This document shows, in pieces, positions 56,442 through 64,000 of a stretch of DNA of 64,000 bases. Under the pieces are notes generated by a model. That model was given only the letters and a program-made list of their open reading frames with translations. It searched no databases and was not told the DNA's origin. How positions within the stretch are numbered: position 1 is the stretch's first letter; the number at the start of each line of letters is the position of its first letter. The DNA is taken from the NCBI RefSeq assembly GCF_026212465.1, contig NC_080052.1:30922326-30986325 (forward strand), written 5' to 3'. The DNA is from Amaranthus tricolor (taxonomy: Eukaryota; Streptophyta; Magnoliopsida; Caryophyllales; Amaranthaceae). Made by a program: the position numbers and the translations under genes.

Positions 56442-59400
56442 ATGGTTAAAGCTATTTTAATGGCGGCCACCATTTTTCCAACCATATCAACAATCACCAT
56501 GGCAATAGGAACGAAATTAAGAAATGGTAATTCAATGACTAAATATAGCAACCAGCTGAGATGTGATGATATTCCGCAAAGTCCTGCTCTGTTGTTGGAC
56601 AGACCTGTAATTAAGCTTCACAGCCCAATTAGTACAGTTAAGTTTGATTCACCATTAATTACTTTTTGTCTGCTACTCTTGTGAGGCCTCCAATAATTTG
56701 TTTTAATTGGTGTTTTTTAAGTTGAATATTCTCCTAAGATAGTTTGTACTTTTTTCTTTTTTTTTTCCACTTAAAATTTTTCAGCTTTAAGATAGAGAAA
56801 TTTAATTTAGGTTTTTAAAGTATCAATTAAAGATAAAATATATTCATATAAAATCTTGAGAATATTGAGAATTAAATTTTATTTTAAATTATAAATTTTA
56901 ATCTATAAATTTTAATTATAAATTTTAATGAAACGTATTTAGAGATATTAAGAATCAAATTTTATTTTAAAACGTGTGTAAAAAATAAAGCGGACAAACA
57001 AGAATAATATGACAATATAATTCCAGGAATGTCTAATTTTTTAAAAAATTGAATGTCGAGCTATACAATTTAAAAACATTCTTGACTTTATATTTCTAAT
57101 GCATGGTAAATTAAGTTGAGGTTGACTACTTTAATAATTTGTCATCAAAAATAAAAAAATTACTCTTAAATTTGATTTGTAAATTTTACCAATGTTTTAT
57201 AGGTAGCCCTAACGGTTGTATAAAAGAAATTAGAAATAAAAATATTAGATAAATATTTTATTGTTATAAAACATTACTTTAATGTACACTTATATGTTCC
57301 ACAAACAATTGATGTAATTGAATTTTGTATGAACGATTTTTAGCATTAATTATAGCGATTTAAATGAAACAAAAAAGAAATATTTTTTTAAAAACAACCA
57401 GCATTTTAGAGTTTAAACTGACCTCTAAGTGATAAACTTAATATTTGCTGATGGTGGTGTTAGAATTAGAATGTTTGCTTCAACAGGTTTGAAAACTATC
57501 AAATTAATTAATAACTGTATTTTATTTTTTAACAAATTAAATAGAAGGAAAATGAGCTTGAGCATCAAGTTCAGAAAATTAGGGGACTAATGAAAAGAAA
57601 AGCAAGCGACTACGTAGAAATGGAAGAATTAGTAATGATAGATGCAGTGCAACGATTGGGTCTTGAAGATTATTTTGAGGAAGAAATTATATTTGTTTTA
57701 GAAAGGCTTTATGCAAAATTTTATTCTTTGCAAGATGTTGATCATGGTTTAAACTATCATGAGCTTGCTCTGAGCTTTAGGTTATTGAGACATCAGGGAT
57801 ATTACTTAACTGCTGGTAAGTTATTTTATTTTAATTAAAATATATATTTTTTTTCTGTTTTTCCTCAAATACTGTCATTTAATTCAAATATATAAACATT
57901 TTTGAAGACAAATGATATTATTAATTCAAAGAAACCGAGAGAATACTTTACATCTAACTTACTCCTTTTGGTCACTTTAATTTTCATTTAGCTAGTGCAT
58001 TGCGAATTGGAAACTTTGGTACTTTTGATACATTATTTATGAAAAAATATAATTATATAACATGATATATACTACTCTATTACTTTGAGTTAGTAACTCA
58101 AAGAGAAAAAGGTGGTTTTAAGGAAAAGGTGAATATTTAGTAATAATGGAAAGCAATCAATGTGCGGATGAAATTAAAAGTGTGTTAAACTGTATAGATA
58201 TGATTAAAAAAAGTGATAGATTATTGTCAAAAATAAAAAAGACGACGTAAAATAAGCGAACGAACATAGACAGCAAATAACACTAAATAAGTATTATTTA
58301 ATAAATGACCATATACTACTACATACTAGTAATAGTGATAATACAGGCCATTCCCTTCAGTTTGTTACATAGGTGTTGATTAATGGTGACTCAAACTAGT
58401 AAGCACCATTGAAAAAGATGAGTAGGGGTCAAAGAGGAGGTTCGCGGGGCGAGGAGAAGCTGCTGCTTCAGTCCACGAGGCGCACGCAGAGTGCGTTCTG
58501 TCTCCATTTCGCGGCTCACGTAGTTATACACGGCTCGCGAAATGACGGTTTCTTTTCACGGGAGGTGTCTTTTCGGACGGTTACTTTGTGTTTATTATGT
58601 AATAATTTCCTTTATTGGGCATTAGTATATAAACTCCCATTTTAAGATTAATATATGATGATTCACAAAATTGAGAGAGATCACAAGAGAGCCATTAATT
58701 TGTGAGTGTGATTGAGATTCATCTTGTAATTCTTTGCGATCATAGTGAAATTATTTGATCTTGGTGCCGGTAGATGTAGCTATCACATTGACAGTGAACC
58801 ACGTTAAATCTCTCATGTCAATTTCTTTGCATTGAATTTTTTTATTGTTTTATTATTGTTCGACGAACTTGCTACCACTATCACACAACAATAGTAAATA
58901 TAAAGGGATTGAGAGAGTATTATTTAGTACATGTATTTTAAGTATTTCAATAATTACTACTTACATAATCTTAAATTATTATTCTTTTATTATTAATGTT
59001 TCAACAATGCAATTAGCATGTTCCACCTAAATTAACAAATTTTTTCAATTGTTATGAATGTTAAGCAGATATTTTTGAAAAATTAAAGGATAAGGATGGA
59101 AAATTAAAGGAAGAAGTTGGCAAAGATTTGAAATCATTGTTGAGTATATTTGAATGTTGTCAATTAGAAACAGTAGAAGAAGATGAAGAAGAAATATGTG
59201 GTGAAGTTAAAGATATAATTGGGCAGCTGTTAGAAACATCTATGAATACCATTGAGGAAGAACAAAAGGCAAGATTAATTGACAATACTTTAAGAAATCC
59301 TTGCCATAAAAATGTTGCAAGACTTTCAGCTTCACCTTTCCTTCAAGATTTCAGTTTTTCGTTAGAGTTCCTCCATGATTTCAGTAATCTCAAAGATCCA

Positions 59401-62400
59401 TGGATCTATGAAGTTCAAGAACTGGCCAGAATTGATTTTGATATTGCGCGGATGAATTATAGAACTGAACTACACCAAATTTCTAAGTAATAACCTCAAT
59501 TATTCATTTTTATTTTAACTATAATTATGTTTTCGTATTCAAAATAAACCCGACGATCCTATATATATATATATATATATATATATGACCTTAGAATCGA
59601 AGCCTACTGACTTCAAATTGTATTTAAAACTATATGAAAATTAACGGAGACACATTACCTAATCTTAAACTGACCCCCAATTCTTAACCTGAAATCAACG
59701 TGATGATCCGAATGAATACCTGTTCGCGAAATAAGTACCTCAATAACTTAAACAAGTTACCCTAAGTTGATTTGATGAGTTTATGTTCAGTTCAATTAAG
59801 TTTATTTTAGTTCTATTATAATTAATTTAGTTCAGATAAAACAAAAACTTCTTTTAAATTTATTTTAAGAAAATAAAATAAAATTAAGGTCAATAAAGTG
59901 ATATATATTTAGATAAGGTCGGCTAATAAAAGTTAATTTTATAAAATCAAGATCTCTCAAAGCTTTCACTTATTTTTTTTAGTTATTAGTAAACTTTGAT
60001 AAATTCAAATAAGTTAATAAAAAAAAAGTTGAAATTATGAGTGTTATTATAAGCATTTGTTATTAATTGGCGTAACTTATCAATCACTAAAATAATATTT
60101 AAGTAAATGTTGTTATCTAGCTAGTAATTTATTTCCACATAGTAATTAAACAACTTTTCAGCTTCTCAAATTATTCTTAATTTTGATCATGCCAACATTG
60201 ACTTTGCATTGCTAGATGGGGAAAAGAACTAAATTTGGAGGATATGAATTTTGCGCGGATAGAACCATTGAAGTGGTGCATGTGGTCATTGGGAGTATTC
60301 CCAGGACCAAATATGTCACAACACAGATTAGAGCTTGCTAAAGCTGTTTCTTTTATTTACATTATTGATGACATTTTTGACAGTCATGACTCCTATCATC
60401 AACTCCATCAATTCACTCAAGCCATCCATAGGTATGCAATCAAAATTTACTATTTTTTTTTTAATTGTGTTTTTATAATATTCAATTCACTAATTCGATT
60501 ACTTATAAATAAATTAGGCTCGTATTTGAACCAGGCATACCTGTTTATAAGAAGCCCAACAGAATATAAAACTTGTTAACATTGCTTTTCTTCTCAATTT
60601 ATTATCCAATTGTGGTAAAAAGTAAAATTATATTGCTCGATAAATAGTAGTATTTAACTATATATATGCAATTACATTACTACAATATTTTTCATGTTTT
60701 CGTAATATCAAATGCACAAATTTGATTATTTATAACATGATTAATGAATAACTAAATATTATAGTTAATATTATGAAAATGTACAATAATTAGATGATAA
60801 AATTCTATTAGAAAAGTCAAGTTTTAATCCATGTTGAAAAATGTTGATAATAATTCATCCACAAATTAAACTATCTAATTAGAGTACCCTGACATATTTT
60901 ATGTATTATATCAAGCCCAATGCTATTTTATGTACTTTATAACTATTTACTATCTAAATATACATAATAAGCAGATGGGAATACGGTGATGTTGAGCAAT
61001 TACCCAAGTCCATGAAAGTTTGCTTCAAGGCTCTTCAAGACACCACACATGATTTCAGCTCTAAAATTAAGAGGAAGTTTGGATGGGACCCACAACCATA
61101 TTTACAAAAACTGGTAATAATATATTTTGAAAAAATTATCTAAAATAATTTAACTTTTTTCATGATTTTCTTATAATAATTCTAATTATTGATTAACCAT
61201 GAATAATCCTAATTTTATGGGGTATTTACCTAGAGTAAACTTAAGTATCCGAATGATCTACTATTGTAGACAATTTACCAAAAAAAAATAAACTGAAAAT
61301 TAATATAAAGTTAGAGAAAAATTTAAAAAATTTACATAAAAAATTATAAAAGAATTTTAACATTTTTTAAATAATTTTATTGACATTTATTTTAATTTAT
61401 CTTTTTCTAAAAAAATAAAACTTATTGTAGTAGGTCATCCGGTTACCGGAGTTTACTCTAGGCAAATACTCCATTAAGTTAAGATTGTTCGTGGTTAATC
61501 AATAGGTGAAATTATTGTAGGAAAATCATGAAAAAGTTAGATTATTCTAGGTATTTTTTCTATATTTTTTATACTCTAATCAAAGTATACTTTCTCATTA
61601 AAAATAGCAAAATATATATTTGTGTTACATATATATTAGCTTGTACTTAATTTTGATTAATTCTAATTACCCTAATTATGATATATTATAAATTGTTGTA
61701 ATTAATGCAGTGGGCAGAACAATTAAGATGTTACCTTGTTGAAGCAAAATGGAGATTTACAAAATACTCCCCCAGTCCTGAGGAGTACCTAAACAATGCC
61801 ATTATTACCTCTGGAACACATGTAGTTTTGGCGCACGCATTTTTTCTTTTGGGCCATGGAATTAACAATAACAGTCTTCATGACTTTATTAATCTTCCTT
61901 CAATTGTATCTTCTACAGCTACAATTCTTCGTCTATGGAATGATACTGGAATCCATACGGTACGTTATTACTTCTTTAATGTTTCTATTTTTTATTTGTG
62001 ATTTATTTTTTTTTTACAAATTAAAAGATTGTATATGGTTTCAATTTTCATCAATGAAAACAGAAAGAGTATATAATTATAATATAATGATTTTTTCCAA
62101 TTGTGAATTAGCTAGTCCTCTTCAATAATCCTAATTAATTACTCAAAAAAGCAATTTAATATTCAGAGAATATATATATATAATAAGTATTTTTAAAAAA
62201 TTTGCAGGATAAGACTCCAGATGGAAGTGATCATTCGTACATAGATTACTACATGAAAGAAGAGAAAACAAGGTCATCCAAGAGCGCGAGACATCATATA
62301 AATGGAGTAATTAGTGAAGCCTGGAATTGTCTGAATAGAGAATACATGTCTTCTGATTGTGTATTCTCAAGAGATTTCAAGTTGGCATGCCTTAATTTAG

Positions 62401-62474
62401 CAAGAATGGTTCCAATCATGTATAACAATCATCAACGTTGCCATCTCCACTTTTTATTGATGAAAAATAAATAA
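56442..62474 (+). CDS. Terpene synthase, TPS-g-like
   Basis: Seven exons join in frame: 56442-56606, 57545-57815, 59069-59486, 60216-60431, 60975-61113, 61711-61959, 62208-62474 (574 aa). Exon 1 and its donor are the least certain. Family signs are RLLRHQGYYLTAD, LARIDFD, the class I metal-binding motif DDIFD (residues 336-340) and exon sizes typical of TPS genes (a 139-nt and a 249-nt exon). The N-terminal RRX8W motif is absent, and FARIEPLKWCMW replaces the usual RDR region, which fits the TPS-g clade of linalool/nerolidol-type enzymes; the real product cannot be read from sequence. The second metal site is odd: it reads NDTGIHTDK (480-488), with Ile at the Ser/Thr position and Lys at the Glu position. 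Intron 2 contains a solo LTR and intron 5 a Mutator-like palindrome. No frameshift or premature stop is needed in the model. No clear transit peptide is seen, so cytosolic localisation is possible. Confidence 0.85.
58374..58890 (+). mobile_element. Solo LTR (Ty1/copia-like), 517 bp, in terpene synthase intron 2
   Basis: It begins TGTTGATTAATGGTGAC and ends ...CACACAACA. The flanks atagg and atagt agree in 4 of 5 bases. It is a diverged relative of 53582-54113. A GC-rich core at about 58435-58550 (gcggggcgagg, cgcggctcacg, cggctcgcg) contains the open frame 58409-58645, which is not a gene. Confidence 0.7.
59558..59586. repeat. (AT)n microsatellite in terpene synthase intron 3
   Basis: About 14 AT units. 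Confidence 0.85.
61129..61560. mobile_element. Palindromic Mutator-like non-autonomous element, copy 3
   Basis: The 432-bp element in terpene synthase intron 5 starts GAAAAAATTATCTAAAATAA and ends ...TAGGTATTTTTTC. The arms exceed 120 bp and contain gattaaccatgaataat, close to attaaccatgaataatac of copy 1. It is flanked by tatatttt (61121-61128 and 61561-61568), an 8-bp duplication that may be 9 bp with one mismatch. Confidence 0.75.
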
Positions 62475-62940
62475 TAAAATTAAACAAATTCTTAAATGTA
62501 ACTGTCTCATGCTGAGAATACTCAATTGGTTTAGTAAAGTGCTTACTTACTATGTTATTGTGATTAATTATAGAAATATGCTAATTATATGAGCATGTCT
62601 ATCTCATACTAAACAAGTTGTAATTTAAGACCATCTACCACATTACTAGTTATTTACTATCTACTTTGATTTAAATGAATAATTATATATTTTTAATTAT
62701 ATAATATATAAAAATATTTTATTTGATAATTGAAAATTTTATGCATATAGAAAGAAACATTGTATAAATAATATCCTCTTAATTTTTATTATGTTTAAAG
62801 TGTCACATTCTATATGGACGGAGGGATCATATATAGAAGTCAAGTATTTAGCTACTCTACAATTTATTTTTATTTTTATTTTTTTTGTTTTTAGGTTATT
62901 TTTGGACGTTGGTATGTTCATTAAATTGTACAGCACCAGA
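62475..62940. other. Terpene synthase 3' flanking DNA
   Basis: Probable 3' UTR followed by AT-rich DNA with nothing recognised. A short gtctcatgctgag palindrome lies near 62505. Confidence 0.5.
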
Positions 62941-63990
62941 TAGGGGTGTTCAATATCGGAAACCCGGTCAATCCGGATCCGAAAATCCGGGTACCTAAAA
63001 ATGTGATCCGATTTTGTTTATTTCCTAAAATTGTGTTTTTTTCCTTATTTCTTTTAACATTTTTTATATAAAATTCAAATTCTAAGTTGTTTACATGATA
63101 GATTTACCTAATTTAGAATTTTAGTGGATATAAGTTGTTTACATGATAGATTCACCTAATTTAGAATTTTATTTTTTTAAAAATTGGAGCTAACTTAGGG
63201 AAAATATTTATGAAATTTATTTTAGCAATTTCATACTAACTTAGAATTTGTTAGAAAAAGTGATGCATTTGATAAATAATTTTAAAATTTTAATATTTAA
63301 TTTTTTTCTTAAAAAAATCATGTATTTGATAAATTTAATCACGATAATATATACTTACATATTCTATAAAGTAATATTTTTATATATTCTATAATAATAA
63401 ATCCATGCATTGTACAGGTTTTTATACTAGTAATAAGATAAAAGTAACGCAATATCTTTACTAACTAGTTATTACTTTGGTGATCCTAATTAAATTCTAA
63501 TTATCAAGGATAATTTTAGTAAATTTACAATATAATTGCCAATATCACATTAAGAATAAGTCAAATTCTTGAGCTGATCATCGGATGAGATATTTTATGA
63601 AACATGCTATCAATCTAATAATTACTGAAAACATTTATTTTGAAATACGCCGTTTGAAATATTATTTAAGGACAATAATATAATATAATTTAACACATTA
63701 CTTTGAATTTTAACTCATTTAATTTTTTTAGAGTAAAATGATTATAACATATTAATTATACCAGATATATTATGAATAAGCATTTTATAATAAAAATAAA
63801 GCACAAAACAGAATACCGAGTACTCGATTTTACTAAAATTGATATCTGGATCGGACCCGACTCGGTTTATAAAACAGGTACCCGGTACGAAATACCCGAT
63901 TTTGACAAAATGGGGTTAATTATCCGGTTTTTTAAACCGGATACCGATCCGAGTTGGATTTTGCAAACCGGGTTTTTTTGAACACCCCTA
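62941..63990. mobile_element. hAT-like element with TAGGGGTGTTCAA ends
   Basis: The 1050-bp element starts TAGGGGTGTTCAATATCGG and ends in the reverse complement of TAGGGGTGTTCAAAAAAACC. The flanking octamers gcaccaga and ccacgaga agree in 6 of 8 positions. Subterminal zones are rich in CCGG, CCCGGT and ATCCGG words; the centre is AT-rich and noncoding. The frame at 63772-63981 is made of these repeats and is not a gene. Confidence 0.6.
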
Positions 63991-64000
63991 CCACGAGAAG

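Noticed and set aside
58409..58645. 78-aa frame between terpene synthase exons
   Set aside because: It lies in the U3 region of a solo LTR in intron 2.

Overview
The window is nuclear DNA of a flowering plant. Genes have many GT-AG introns, base composition is AT-rich, families are plant-specific (cysteine-rich receptor kinases, dirigent proteins, a terpene synthase, an organellar PPR protein), and plant transposons are dense. A Caryophyllales-type eudicot is my impression from the repeats, in particular a dispersed GAGAC/GTCTC palindrome family, but this is weak evidence.

Layout. 1-40 kb: three cysteine-rich receptor-like kinase (CRK/DUF26) genes in tandem on the + strand (3448-8504, 13713-25389, 34716-38443). 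All three appear full length, at 662, 672 and 673 aa, with the invariant kinase residues present. Their kinase exons have identical sizes (211, 238 and 151 nt), but their ectodomain exons differ. 39.6-40.8 kb: an intronless P-class PPR gene. 43.2-50.3 kb: two dirigent genes on the minus strand. One is split by a 4.57-kb non-autonomous LTR retrotransposon whose two 636-bp LTRs read as identical. 53.6-56.2 kb: solo LTRs and a short TRIM element. 56.4-62.5 kb: a seven-exon TPS-g-like terpene synthase with transposons in two introns and an atypical second metal-binding motif. The window ends inside or at the edge of a hAT-like element.

Most remaining DNA is transposons, many of them delimited by target-site duplications (TSDs): three palindromic elements of one Mutator-like family, a mariner element with a truncated transposase and a derived MITE, a hAT element with a perfect 8-bp TSD, two Tourist-like MITEs, several Ty1/copia-type LTRs, and TRIM copies in several introns. 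CRK2 is three times the length of CRK3 because of such insertions.

The most interesting signals are: a candidate recent intron gain in CRK1, whose splice sites sit in a 10-bp direct duplication; the palindromic 9-bp-TSD family; the mariner element with two alternative right ends, an antisense ORF and a 190-bp repeat array; the recent disruption of a dirigent gene; and related LTRs that each carry a different GC-rich palindromic core. I found no CRISPR array, rRNA gene or convincing tRNA gene.
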